Below are positions 48,501 to 59,845 of a stretch of 64,000 nucleotides of DNA, piece after piece. The notes beneath the pieces are model-generated. The model worked only from the letters and a program-made list of their open reading frames with translations. It searched no databases and was not told the origin of the DNA. Both the position numbers and the translations under genes were made by a program. How positions within the stretch are numbered: the first letter of the stretch is position 1; each line of letters begins with the position of its first letter. The stretch lies in contig CAIIXF020000006.1 of NCBI GenBank assembly GCA_903813345.2, forward strand, positions 12,468,348 through 12,532,347, given 5' to 3'. The DNA is from Owenia fusiformis (taxonomy: Eukaryota > Annelida > Polychaeta > Sabellida > Oweniidae).

Positions 48501-51500
48501 CTTTTTAACTGATAGACTTTTATTGTATTTTTTAATGTTAATTAAGTGCTCATACTCTCAGAGTACAAACCATAAAATCTATGCCAATGGACATACCTCA
48601 AAATCTTTGAGCACAGAAATAAAACCAGTTACTCCATCTTTCTTCAATATTGTCAGATCAGTTACAATTGCGAATCCATTGGAGGGCTTCCAGAGAATCT
48701 GTTTGAAGAATGGGACCATAGCACCAAGGTACTGAGACGTTAAGATGGATAGGTGGCGTGCTGGTAGCATAATCAATGGACGCCCAGATACATCACAGCC
48801 ACCTTGTAAGTATAATGTATAATATATGATGAAAATGGAAGTAATTTGTGTAAGCAGATGTTTTCAAACATAGCAAATAATTATAAAGCAATAAACATAC
48901 ATCCATGTAGATGCCTAAAGATAATTGGACTTACAGTATTGTAGTATGCATAACAAGGGTTTTAAATGTTATTAATGTTCTCACATGATAACTTGAGGTC
49001 TATATAGAATAGTGAATATAGATAATATGAGACACCATTTTATTATTAATAATTTTATTTCAAGAAAATCAATAATCACTTACAACAGCATACAATAAAA
49101 ATCTATGAACTTTACAGTACATGTAAACATAGTGTTTGAAAATCAAAGTAAGCTTTCCCTATACAATGTACCTGTAAGCAGAGCAATACCCTTCTGTAGT
49201 ATATCCTCACTTGGTACCTTCAACTGTGGAGTGGAGGCTTCCAATAGATCTTCAACACTCTCTGCCTGCCTCATCACTGAAAATACATGATGGTGAACAT
49301 GTAGCCTCTTGAATGTAGTCATTTTAAGGTTTTCCCTCTAGCCTATATATAATACTCACTGTTCCAGACTCGAGTCTCTAGCTTACAGTTAGATGTGACT
49401 TCATTGATTTTGTATGTACTCTAAAAAAAGTGTCACACGTGCCTAGAAATTATTATTATTATATCATGGTTACTGCCATATTTGGCGAGCAATACCTCAA
49501 TGGTATATTCCATATTTTACATATTTTACACTCGAAGACAGAGCCAGAAACCCCTCCTTGGAGGAGCCCAGTCCCGGGGGGTTCACTCTATACAAACCTT
49601 GACAGGGGTCCTAGGCTGAACCCTCAGATAACAATATGTTCCCATACCAATCTGTCAAATTTCAATATGTTCCCATACCAACCAATTTGCATACCCAAAG
49701 CCATACCAAATGCCCAAATACAGGACCAATGCCATACCAATTGAACAAATACAGGACCAATGACATACCAATGGAACACATATAGGACCAATGTCATACC
49801 AAATGAACAAATATAGGACCAATGCCATACCAAATGTTGTTGTTTTTAGAATCCATCCCACGAACCCCTCTTTCACGACCATTCTCATACCAGAAAGTGG
49901 AAAAATCAGACCATTGCCATACCAGATTTCATATATTCCGGGGCAATCCCATACCAAATCCTAAAATATGGGTCCATTGCCATACCAAATGCTGAAAAAG
50001 ATACCCCATGTGGGCCGAGGATCCCCGTCAAGGTTTATATACAGTGAACCCCCCGGGAGCCCAGTGTGTTCTTTTATGTGCACAGGTACACAGACATACA
50101 GGTACACACCACAGCCTTTAATACGAGTCGTGAACCACTCAGTCAAACACCCAGAATTACATAACGCACAAACAAACTTGTCTGAACCTGGAATCAAACC
50201 CGGGGCCAAGCGATATTGGTAACCTTGACTCTGCCACTGAGCCATAGCTTAATAATTTTTATAAATATTTGGAAGAATATTCATAATATTGAAATAGTCC
50301 CATTGATTGTCTGAATTTACGGTAGATACTTCAAACTTTCTTTTCGGAAAGAACCTCATACTTAACATTCATACAGCCATTCAGCGTTTGGCTAAATCTG
50401 AGACTAGGCTAAATTAAATCCTATATAACAATTGATTGAAATGCAGATATGAGCTGATAGTCTGCAAATGTATGCATAGAGGTGTTTCATTTATTATGCC
50501 GTAACAACCGCATGTGTCACCATGATTTCCAAATATTGAATACCACGGCTGCAGTAAACTACAGTACATGTAACTTTCACCATGGGCTTTCTACAGTAGT
50601 TGAAAGCCGATGCTTTCACTCAAAGCCAGAATAAAGAGAAGGCTTTGGACCTAAGTAAATAGTTCCCAACCTAGTTACTTTGACGGAATTCGAACACAGG
50701 AAGTTCCTCCATTTTGTTATTTTGACGTAACGTAACATTGTACAGTAGATCTCGATCTGATTGAAAATTGCATACATGTACAATGTTACCCACGAGATTC
50801 CAACAACAACAAGAAATGTTACCCTAACTGCATTACTATCCCATTGATTTTTATTTGAAACTTTTGATAGAAGTTGTTTACATTTGGTGTTCACTTCTAA
50901 GAAATAATTGGAGGGAATGAAATAAAATTGAAAGGGGTGTGTGATTTCTAGATCAATAAATATAGCCTACAGTTGGGGACAAAAATAAATGACAGGTCGA
51001 TTTTCGATCACCATTTCCTAATTATGGTGGTCTGAAAGCCCATAATTTCCAATATTGTCTAGATACATATCCCTTAAAATTTGTATATTTTACATTTTGT
51101 ACAATCTCATCCACTGATTTATGGCCTCTTGTAAATTCTCTTATTTTTAACATGGGAAATCGAGACCCTATCTGTTGCAAGACTAACGCCTGGCGTAACC
51201 GTCACTATGTTATTTGGTGTTTTTTAAGTAGCGCAAGGATCCTGCCATGACCGTGGTTATGTTATCGTGAAAGCCTGGTATAACCGCGACAATGCTGTAT
51301 TATATTAAAATGCCTGCAATGACCGTGGTAGTGTAATCGTGTAAGCCTGGCGCGACCGCAACCTTTATATGACATTAATGACCCGTTGCTGTTGGTATTT
51401 TTTATGAATAAATCTTATTAATTGATCATTATAGAAAATATATGCTTTCGAATCGAAGCTCTTTGAATGAGAGTAGAGATATAGTTTGTTCGCAAATTAT

Positions 51501-52461
51501 TTATGAGTAAAAATTAGGAAATTGTCATTACAGTGTTCTCATGCTACTTTAAATACAACCACGGTCATGAGAGGCCTTGCAACTATTGTCACGGTCATAC
51601 GGGGCTTTAACATTACCACGGTCATGACAGGCCTTATAAGCATTGTCACGGTCATATTAGGCTTTAACATTACCACGGTCATGACAGGCCTTGCAATAAT
51701 TTATGATTAGGACTGCTATAACCGTGACAATGTTTATAGCAAAGCCGGGCATGACCGTGACAATGTCATATAGTACTGCAAGGCCTGGCATGGCACAGTA
51801 CTGCAAGGCCTGGCATGACCGTGACAATGTAATATAGTATTGCAAGGCTTGGTATGACCGCAGTGGCAGTGTAATGTAGTATTACAAGTTCAGGTATGAA
51901 AGTGGTGATGTAGAAATTTATGATTAGGACTACTGCTATAACCGTGACAATGTGTATTACAAAGCCTGGCATGACCGTGACAAGGTAATATATTATGTTA
52001 ATATCAAAATTACTACTAGACATTATATTCACATTATTTCCGCATATTCTAAAATTATTAATCATTTACACAGAATAAGACAAGTTATTTGTGTCACGCT
52101 AATAAACAATTTATTTAAAAGTGGATAGTAAACAAATTACTTAACAAACAACAATAAAAAATTCTTAAATTAAACGTAAATGCTGCGGCCGCGCCAGGCT
52201 TCCACGATAACACTCACGGTCATGACAGGCCTTGCAATATAATACAGCGTTGTCACGGTTATACCAGGCTTACAAAATAACACTGCCACGGTCATGGCAG
52301 GATCCTTGCGCTACTTAAAAAACACCGAATAACATGGTGACGGTTACACCAGGCGTTAGTCTTGCAATAGATAGCATGTGGGGAAATCCTCACTTCAGCA
52401 AATCCACCTGTCATTTATTTATGTCCCCAACTGTAGACTGAGTCTTACCATTTTCTGTCAT
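39583..52461 (-). CDS. SEC14/CRAL-TRIO and spectrin-repeat protein with long disordered tail
   Basis: Thirteen coding exons on the minus strand: 52461-52449, 49276-49172, 48802-48597, 48314-48192, 47882-47766, 47513-47353, 47128-46879, 46619-46494, 45605-45414, 44968-43200, 42107-41990, 41191-41112 and 40756-39583. All phases match (4434 nt, 1477 aa). Residues about 30-190 form a CRAL-TRIO/SEC14 lipid-binding domain (GCDVSGRPLIMLPARHLS, SISCLYLVQPKSKD, SDFGGTFPYNNDAW). Residues 190-540 are helical and spectrin-like (SRVDEKIIQGSSEIRDI, VLSWYHCALNFLTQHFH). This order matches SESTD1 and the N-terminal halves of MCF2/DBS/PLEKHG4-type proteins, but no DH or PH domain follows. Instead there are over 900 low-complexity Ser/Pro/His/Asn-rich residues, including a 589-codon exon. 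The exact orthologue is uncertain. The first coding exon contributes only four residues, so the true start could be the ATG at 49274. Confidence 0.85.
41415..41977. repeat. MITE with ~65-bp inverted ends
   Basis: CACCCTATGCTTAGTGAGCG and CGCTCACTAAGCATAGGGTG are exact inverses, and the similarity continues through GGTGATGGTAAAGACGAGGC. One end lies 12 bp from the 5' splice site of the exon at 41990-42107. Confidence 0.9.
42717..42878. repeat. Hairpin MITE, ~160 bp
   Basis: AACAATTGTAGACCTCTCCA and TGGAGAGGTCAACAATTGT are inverse. GGTCAACCGTCAAATT and AATTTTGCCGGTTGAC form the inner stem. It lies in an intron of the SEC14/spectrin gene. Confidence 0.85.
45873..45948. repeat. Small palindrome
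   Basis: AAAAACAAGAAAATTCAG and CTGAATTTTCTTGTTTTT form a hairpin of about 75 bp in an intron of the SEC14/spectrin gene. Confidence 0.75.
49573..50056. repeat. Inverted-end element with ~30-bp internal tandem repeat
   Basis: CCCGGGGGGTTCACTCTATA and TATACAGTGAACCCCCCGGG are inverse ends, continuing through AACCTTGAC. The interior (about 49625-49990) is a degenerate tandem array of the ATACCAAATGAACAAATATA / AGGACCAATGCC type. Frames across it are repeat artefacts. Confidence 0.85.
50060..50255 (-). mobile_element. tRNA-derived SINE
   Basis: On the minus strand a pol III A box, TGGCTCAGTGG (50244-50234), is followed 33 nt later by a B box, GGTTTGATTCC (50200-50190), one base off GGTTCGATTCC. 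No full tRNA cloverleaf forms, which fits a SINE head rather than a tRNA gene. The downstream limit is approximate. Confidence 0.65.
50970..52433. mobile_element. TA-flanked inverted-repeat transposon with internal arrays
   Basis: The ends CAGTTGGGGACAAAAATAAA and the inverse (ATTTATGTCCCCAACTG) are flanked by TA on both sides, as in Tc1/mariner elements. The inner ~1.2 kb is a scrambled set of direct and inverted copies of a ~45-bp unit built on ACCGTGACAATG and AAGGCCTGGCATG. The segments 51179-51370 and 52185-52373 are inverse to each other. No transposase is visible. It fills part of the first intron of the SEC14/spectrin gene and ends 16 bp from that exon. Confidence 0.85.
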
Positions 52462-53140
52462 CTTGGAAGACGTAGACAAATGCTGTATGTTCAAAATTGC
52501 TACTTCATAATTTAATGGGTCCACAAACACCTACATATCGCTAAGAGTGCAGTAAATATTGAAAATGTTGAGAAACGTTAAAATCTCCGACCAAAACAAA
52601 CTTGAGACACCACTCAGAAATTATTTTGCCGAATATTATTCCAAATTAGTATTGTCCTCTGTTATGTTCCATCATATTAATATAATTTAAAGATATGATA
52701 AACATAATGATTTTCTATAAATATTTCCTTATAATCAATATTTAGAGACCGTTATGGAAGTAACATACCAGTACTGTAAAATATCCTACAGTAGTTTTGC
52801 GACACCAAAAAAATGGAAAAATATTTTGTCGTCACTTCTCAACAAAAAGGTCAAATTCTCAGGTAAAAGACATCAAATCTTTACAAATATGCAATAATAA
52901 ATTTTATATGTAATTATATTATTGAAAGTCAACTTCAAACCAGCCGCAAAATAGTCGTTGAATGTAAAAAACAGAAGTTATCTTCAATTACAAAACCTGG
53001 TGGGTGATAATAGGCTTATAAACAAACAAACAAATATTGGGAAAATATAACTTTATAACTGTAATTTTAATTCATATTTTGTCCAAATAGAGTATAAAAT
53101 GGTTCAGTCTATATTTGGAAGTGTGGTTATAGAAATAATA
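52462..53140. promoter_or_regulatory. Head-to-head intergenic region (SEC14/spectrin and TYW2)
   Basis: The two genes diverge here. No TATA box stands out. A good acceptor (ACATACAG) lies about 20 nt upstream of the minus-strand ATG, so the SEC14 gene probably has a non-coding exon further up. The first exon of TYW2 must also lie in or before this region or the adjoining MITE. Confidence 0.35.
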
Positions 53141-53654
53141 CTGTAGATTGGGTTAATTTGGCGCCCGCTTTAATTTGGCGAATTTGGCGAAATTGAAAAA
53201 TTCGCCAATATAAATCTTCGCCAAAATTTAGAATGAATCCCCGGGAATTATCTAGGGTATTTCGTCCAGTGTATTTAGGTCACTTCCTGTTTAGTTTTTT
53301 CCAAAAATATGAAAAAATGTCTCTCATAAATTGGCCGAGAACTATTCAGTCACTCATTAATACTCTGGGAAAACTACAAAGGAAATGCGCGGTATAGTAG
53401 CAGCATCGATCGAGATGCAAAATGTAAAGGATGATCTCACAAAAATGTACAAACGTGATGAATATCGCCAGCGGTCCTCAAAAGAAAAAAATGAACACAG
53501 CCAAACATGCCCATTTACATGGTAATTCGCAAACAGCGCGTAAGTTATTTAAAAATTTTTTTTGCATATAAATCCGCCAAATTAAATAGCCGCCAATATG
53601 CCAAAAATGGCAAAATCGCCAAATTAAGTAGCGCCAAATTAACCCAATCTACAG
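53141..53654. repeat. MITE with CTGTAGATTGGGTTAATTTG ends
   Basis: CTGTAGATTGGGTTAATTTG and CAAATTAACCCAATCTACAG are exact inverses. The interior carries several AATTTGGCG-type repeats. A 47-codon ATG frame at about 53388 lies inside it. It ends about 40 bp before the first visible TYW2 exon. Confidence 0.85.
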
Positions 53655-53694
53655 TAGTTGTCCAAAAGTGCAATATAAATTCCTTTATTTCCAG

Positions 53695-56600
53695 AAAATA
53701 TTTCAACTGCAGGAAGTGGCTGGATAAAGCACGCAAAATTACAAGAATTAATGAAACTGAACTGGCAATCCCAGTCACCCCAGAAGGCAAAACTGAACTC
53801 AATGAAATCAACATTATTGAAGGTACAGTACAAATTACTCGAGTTTCTAGCCAATACTTGGCTAGAGGGGATTTCATCTGGAATACTGTGAACTCTATTT
53901 GAAAAAAAGCTGGCCAGGGTGTCATAAATTTATTGAATATTTTAAAAATCGCCAGATAAATAAATCATTAATCAAACCGGACCCAGCTCGGCTCCTTGAT
54001 GAGATATGACATGATTTCATCAGGATTTCGTCTAAAATTAAAACAAAATGGCTCCAAGAATGGCGATGTTCGAAAACTGGACGAAATGTCGTTAACGTCT
54101 GACATTAGTAACTGGCTGTAAATGCTAAGTTAGCAATCCAGAAGATGTGAACTAATACACTGATCACTTTGTGTGTGTTTTGGAATTTTTGGTGAGGTAA
54201 TAAGACCAAAACTCGCAATTCAAATTGTGATGTGGAAAAATGGCGGACATATGATTTCAAATTTTATGATTACGACATGACCAGTTGTTCATGCAGAAAT
54301 ATATCTGTACTGGAAGGCCACGATACAGTGGCCTTAGAAGAAGGTAAAGTACAAACACTCGGTGCAGCCATTTGTCTGACAGTTACTCAATGGACGTTAG
54401 GGTGTTTCACTTTTCGACTTTTTTCCGGGTCAAGATGGAGTTTTGCCCAGTTGGTCTCCTGGTAGAGGAAAGCTAACACAAAAATATCAGTCAAATCATG
54501 GGCTTTCAATTAGAGTTGTTGAAAGTACATTGTCAAATTTGTTCCCCCTACCACATTTTCTGACACTCATTCACTACCATGTTAATAATTGTCTGAAAAT
54601 GAAAAATGAATTTAAAATCTTTTTCAATATGCTCTAAAACCTAGGAGATGGTACTTTTCCTAATTTCTGATAAAATAATTGTTTAAGCATTGATGTTTAA
54701 GCATTGATTTATAAGAATGTGCTAATATATCAGTAATGCTAACCTGCGTCAGTTTTTAAGCAAAATTCATGCATTGATAGCATGCATTCTAGAAGACCTA
54801 GAATCGCCAATATTACAGATGCATCAGATTAGGCAATCAGGTCTGACCTCCCAAAAGTTCAGGACCTTACCTGTTCTAATCATGTAATTATTGCTGCCTA
54901 AAGATGACAAAAATCCATTGTGCGTGAAGCAATTTAAAGACCCCCATTTTCGTATGAGCATAATTCTGTGATTAAGACATATAGAGCCCTGAATCTTTCT
55001 GGGGTGAGACTTGATGACCTAACATCTAGCACTTGCTCTTTTGGGGATGAGAGTTCTTTTTTGGGGATGAGTTGTCTTGGGATGAGAAGTCTTGGGATGA
55101 GATGTCTTGGGATGAGTTGTCTTAGGGATGACTTGTCTTGAGATGAGTTGTCTTAGGGATGACTTGTCTTGGGATGAGTTGTCTTAGGGAAGACTAATGT
55201 CTTGGGATGAGTTGTCTAGAAACCAGGAATTGAGAGTAATATTTCAGTTTCCATGTACATGTAAGATCTCAATGGCATTGGCATTAAGGCATTGATACAT
55301 TTTATTAGATATTAAATTTGCAATAAATATCGGCTACTATTTTGGTTACAGCCACATATTCATATTATGAAATTGATTTTTCTGTTTTACAGGGATTGAT
55401 TTTTACTTAACGGATGATGTTGATGAAAAAGTGTCAAACAAGTGCCCTCCCTCTCAAGTCCGTGATGCAACTATACGTGACTTAAGAAAAGCCCTGGAAA
55501 CTAAAAATGTGCTATGGTGTAATGATATCGAAGAAGATATTCCATCCAGATGGCAAAGACATGGTGATCTTGTCATGTTGCCTGAAAAAGCATTCCAGCA
55601 CCCAGTATGGGAGGAAAGTTTGGGTGAGTCACTGAGTTTATACTTTGTTGATACCTGTAATCCTTGTGTTATCAAACCATTCCAATATAAATATATTTTT
55701 ATCACACTATGAAAATATACTATATTGCCATTGTCTTGTGCTGATCATTAACAATCACTTATAGAACAGTTTTACTTTGTTATAATATTCTTATTGATGG
55801 ATTCTAAATGGTAGTTAATTTATCCTTATTTTAAAGAATTAAAACACTTGTAGGGCTAGATATATGGAAGATTGTTGCCAATTCAATGGGTTGTAAAAGA
55901 CTCGCCAAAAAGTGTCGCATAGCAAGTGATGGATTCCGGACACCCCAGGTGAAACTGTTGCTAGGAGATGATGGCTGGGTGCAACATGTAGACAACCATA
56001 TCAAGTAGGCCAAGAAATATTTCCATCTTTAAAAAATGTCATACCCATGTGTGTATATACCCATATGTATATGACGTTACATTTATTTACATTTTTGTTA
56101 GCTTGTGGAAAATTATTTGAGGTATAACAGCTACATGTACATTTGTGTATTAATTCTTGCATTAAAATATAATATCTCTCATCCCCATCACACTCTTCCT
56201 GATCCAGTTGTAAAATTTCTGATATAAGTATGGGATATACATGTACAAGGGTTTGATGTAAGACTTATGGGTTGCACTGATGGTTGCTTAAATACTTGTT
56301 TTGTTTCAGATACACATTTGATGTTACCAAGAACATGTTCAGTCAGGGTAACATCAGTGAAAAACTGCGTGTGTCATCATTTGACTGTACAGGAGAGACT
56401 GTAGTTGACCTCTATGCAGGTAAGACAGTTCAACAAATTATCCCTGATGTCTTCCAAATATGGTGTTGTAATAACCCTGGGGGCAGTTTTTGGAACTGTT
56501 GTAACTTGCAATTTGGTCACAAGTCATTGTTTTTCATAAATTAAACAATGGTTTTCTCAGAATCGTAAGTTATGATCATACCGAATACAAACCCCTGGAT

Positions 56601-59461
56601 AACAAGTTACTACTAAAGCACAGCTACCCTACCTTAAGTTTTGGAAGCTCAAGTATTGAATAGCATCAGGTTTTGGATTTGAGGGCCTTAATCGATAACC
56701 ACACAGGGTATTAAATTTAGCACACTTCTTTGTGTCTGTATCTGTCTTGTTACTCTCCGCTCAGCATTGGTCATTCTTTGGAGGCCCCCTCAGATCATTA
56801 CATTGTTGATGGAAAGTTGTGTTTAACTCAAAGGACTTTCCTCCTGGCAGCAACTTTCTGTTTTACTATCTGAAAAAATTGTGTAGGTTACATATGATGT
56901 AGTTAGGTTCAGAATTGGATAGTGTAATGGATGTTTGCTGGTTTGTGTTGCCTCTTTCTAATGTTTTTACATGTATTATAATCAAATAATAACCGTATGA
57001 TGCTACTTGCTTGGTGGATATAGCAAAGAGGGTTATATTAATTGTTATCTCTAAAGCAACATTCACTCATTATTTTATTATCCCACCGAACGAAGTTCGA
57101 GGGGGATACAGAACAGCCGTTCGTCCGTCCGTTCGTTCGTCCGTCCATTTGTGTGCCCGGGCAATAACTCAAATACCGGTTGACAGATTTCATTCAAATT
57201 TTATAGACTTATGCCTTTTGGGTGTAGGACCTCCGCTCAAGAAGGAATTTTCAATATGGCCGCCAAATTCAAAATGGCGGCCATTTTTGGAAAAAATATA
57301 ATCTTTGATAACTCGAACACTAGTAAATGGATTTGGCTCAAATTTTAAATGCTGTTGCCTGGGTATAAAAGAGCCTTGCTCAAAAAGACATTTTCAAGAT
57401 GGCTGCCATATTTTAAAATGGCGGCCATTTTTGTAAAAAACATTATCTTTGATAACTCAAAGACCATTCAATGGATTTGGTTCAAATTTTACATGCTGAT
57501 GCCTATGGACATAGGAGCTCTGCTCGAGAAGGGATTTTCAAGATGGCAGCTTAATATCAAAATGGCCGCCATTTTTCATAAAAGAACGTAACCTTTGATA
57601 ACTCAAAAACCAGTTGATGGATTTGGTTCAAATTCTATATGCTGATGCCTAGAGACAAAGAAGTTCTGCTTAAGAAGACATTTTCAAGATGGCCACTGAA
57701 TTTCAAAATGGCTGCCATTTTTCTTAAGAAAAAACGTAGTTATTGATAACTCAAATACCAGTGGATGGATTTGGTTCCAATTTTATATGCTGATGTTTGG
57801 GGAAAGAGGATCTGCTTCAGAAGAAATTTCAAAGGCGTCAGCTGAATTTCAAAATGGCTGCCATTTTTCATAAAAAAGGTAATCTTTGATAACTCAAATA
57901 CCATTGGACGGATTTACTTCAAATTTTATATACTGATGCCCAGAGATAAAGGAGCTCTGCTTGAGAAGAAATTTTCAAGGTGGCTGCTATTTATCGAAAT
58001 CTCCGCCATTTTTCATTAAACATGTAATCCTAGATAAATCAAATACCAGTTGACGGATTTGGATTAAATTCTATATGCTGATGCATTGGGACAGAGGAGG
58101 TCTGCTAAAGAAGAAATCTAAAGATGAAAGCTGAATTTCAAAATGGCAACCATGTTTCATAAAAACATAATCTTTGATAATTCAAATACCAGTGGATGGA
58201 TTTGGCTCAAATTTTATATGGCCGCTATTTATCAAAACATATTTTGTTCGGTGGGATTTGCTTCTCCGTGGAGTTGCTGTTTTTCTAGTTTCAGCATTGT
58301 CACACTTTTATAACCATTTACAAAAACTTATCATGTACATTATTAATGTTGTGACATTTTTTGTGCCAATGCCTTGTTCATTAACATATAACAAGTTTGT
58401 ATTGTCTCCTATACCTGCACAGTAGGCAGATCTGATACATGCACGTGAATGGACTCCTTATTAAAGAGTGTGTCTTTTGTATTGTAGGTATAGGCTACTT
58501 CACTCTCCCATACCTGCTTCACAGTAAGGCAGATCTGGTACATGGATGTTAATGGAATCCTTGTTAATGAGTGTTTCTTTTGTATTGTAGGTATAGGCTA
58601 CTTCACTCTCCCATACCTGCTTCACAGTAAGGCAGATCTGGTACATGGATGTTAATGGAATCCTTGTTAATGAGTGTTTCTTTTGTATTGTAGGTATAGG
58701 CTACTTCACTCTCCCATACCTGCTTCAGAGTAAAGCAGATCTGGTACATGCACGTGAATGGACTCCTTATTAACGAGTGTGTCTTTTGTATTGTAGTACT
58801 TCACTCTTCCATACCTGCTTCACAGTAAAGCAGATCTGGTACGTGCGTTTGAATGGGATCCTTATTAATGAGTGTGTCTTTTGTATTGTAGGTATAGGCT
58901 TCTTCACTCTCCCATACCTGCTTGACAGTAAAGCAGATCTGGTACATGTATGTGAATGGACTCCTTTTTAAAGAGTGTGTCTTTTGTATTGTAGGTATAG
59001 GCTACTTCACTCTCCCGTACCTGCTTCACAGTAAAACAGATCTGGTACATGTATGTGAATGGACTCCTTTTTAAAGAGTGTGTCTTTTGTATTGTAGGTA
59101 TAGGCTACTTCACTCTCCCAAACCTGCTTCAAAGTAAAGCAGATCTGGTACATGCGTTTGAATGGGATCCTTATTAATGAGTGTGTCTTTTGTATTGTAG
59201 GTATAGGCTACTTCACTCTCCCATACCTGCTTCACAGTAAAGCAGATCTGGTACATGCATGTGAATGGACTCCTTATTAATGAGTGTGTCTTTTGTATTG
59301 TAGGTATAGGCTACTTCACTCTTCCATACTTGCTTCACAGTAAAGCAGATCTGGTTCATGCTTGTGAATGGAATCCGAATGCAGTAGATGCTCTGAGGAA
59401 AAATCTTGTGCTGAATCATGTCGCTGATAGGTGTATAGTCCACAAAGGTGACAACAGAGAG
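53695..59461 (+). CDS. TRMT12: TYW2 (TRMT12) tRNA wybutosine-synthesizing protein, both ends incomplete
   Basis: Visible exons, phase checked: 53695 (or 53713)-53822, 55393-55623, 55854-56004, 56310-56419 and 59304-59461. The series follows human TYW2: CRKWLDKARKI near the start, SRWQRHGDLVMLPEKAF, GCKRLAKKCRI, VKLLLGDDGWVQHVDNHIKY, FSQGNISEKLRVSSFDC, and the SAM-binding motif DLYAGIGYFTLP split by the 2.9-kb intron, then ACEWNPNAVDALRKNL and ADRCIVHKGDNRE. The enzyme transfers the 3-amino-3-carboxypropyl group of S-adenosylmethionine to the tricyclic base at position 37 of tRNA-Phe. The extreme N-terminus and the C-terminal exons were not found in the window. The latter probably lie past 64000. 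The intron before motif I carries a 1.2-kb element and a tandem copy array of the next exon's own acceptor. Confidence 0.93.
55033..55215. repeat. 15-16 bp minisatellite (GGGATGAGTTGTCTT)n
   Basis: About eleven imperfect copies alternate GGGATGAGTTGTCTT and AGGGATGACTTGTCTT, in a TYW2 intron. It shares the TTGTCTTGGG core with the array at 15903. Confidence 0.9.
57080..58257. mobile_element. ATCCCACCGAAC-ended element with ~120-bp internal tandem repeat
   Basis: The inverse ends ATCCCACCGAAC and GTTCGGTGGGAT enclose a GTCCGTCCGTTCGTTCGTCC tract near the left end. About eight degenerate copies of a ~120-bp unit follow, each with TTTGATAACTCAAATACC, GGATTTGGTTCAAATTTTAT and AAAATGGC(G/T)GCCATTTTT. 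There is no transposase, so it is non-autonomous. It lies in the TYW2 intron. Confidence 0.85.
58430..59303 (+). repeat. Tandem array of the TYW2 motif I exon acceptor and exon 5' half
   Basis: Eight units of about 103 bp precede the real exon at 59304. Each ends in TTTTGTATTGTAG, and most continue with GTATAGGCTACTTCACTCTC, identical or nearly so to the true exon start. Exon-like starts fall at 58488, 58591, 58694, 58797, 58892, 58995, 59098 and 59201. The unit starting at 58797 lacks the first 8 nt. Each unit reproduces about 75 nt of exon (GIGYFTLPYLLHSKADLVH) and the last ~28 nt of intron. No unit holds the rest of the exon or its normal donor. Confidence 0.92.
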
Positions 59462-59845
59462 GTATGCATCAAACTGTCTATTTACTTCTTCCCACGTGGA
59501 CATTATAGATACATGTACAGTAGATTTCATTTCTTTGAAAAGAGTGCATTATTGTTGCAATCTTGTGCTGAGAGGTGTGCATGTATCTTGCAGGGTGCCA
59601 CATAAATCTTGTCATTAAAATTAAAGGAAGAAACACTTCTCTGTTTTACTTGAAATATATACTGATGCAAAAGCACTGCTAGTGTCAAAATCTGATTAGG
59701 TTTTGAGCATGCTGGGTAAATTACATGGTGCCCATTTTGCTCACTGTGTGTCTCCTTTTTTTTAACTTCCCTCATTACAGGTTTTAGAAAGCCAGAGATT
59801 TTATTTAAAATCAAAACAATCCTGGGTCGTGTGTCTAAGTGAATT

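Noticed and set aside
50190-50244. tRNA gene
   Set aside because: A and B boxes are present, but acceptor-stem pairing and a full cloverleaf are not. A SINE head fits better.
49624-50245. Several minus-strand ORFs rich in WYDIGPIC/MALVLYL-like repeats
   Set aside because: They are translations of a ~30-bp tandem repeat inside an inverted-end element and of a SINE. They show no domain or conserved start.
53507-53694. Upstream extension of the first TYW2 exon
   Set aside because: The upstream part of this frame lies in a MITE. Two acceptors (ttccag and ctgcag) mark the likely exon start.
54232-54465. 77-codon ORF considered as a TYW2 exon
   Set aside because: The exon ending at 53822 joins 55393 directly in phase, the ORF does not resemble TYW2, and it has no convincing splice sites.
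58430-59303. CRISPR-like or satellite array
   Set aside because: The repeats are contiguous copies of an exon-intron junction of the adjacent TYW2 gene, not spacer-separated repeats.
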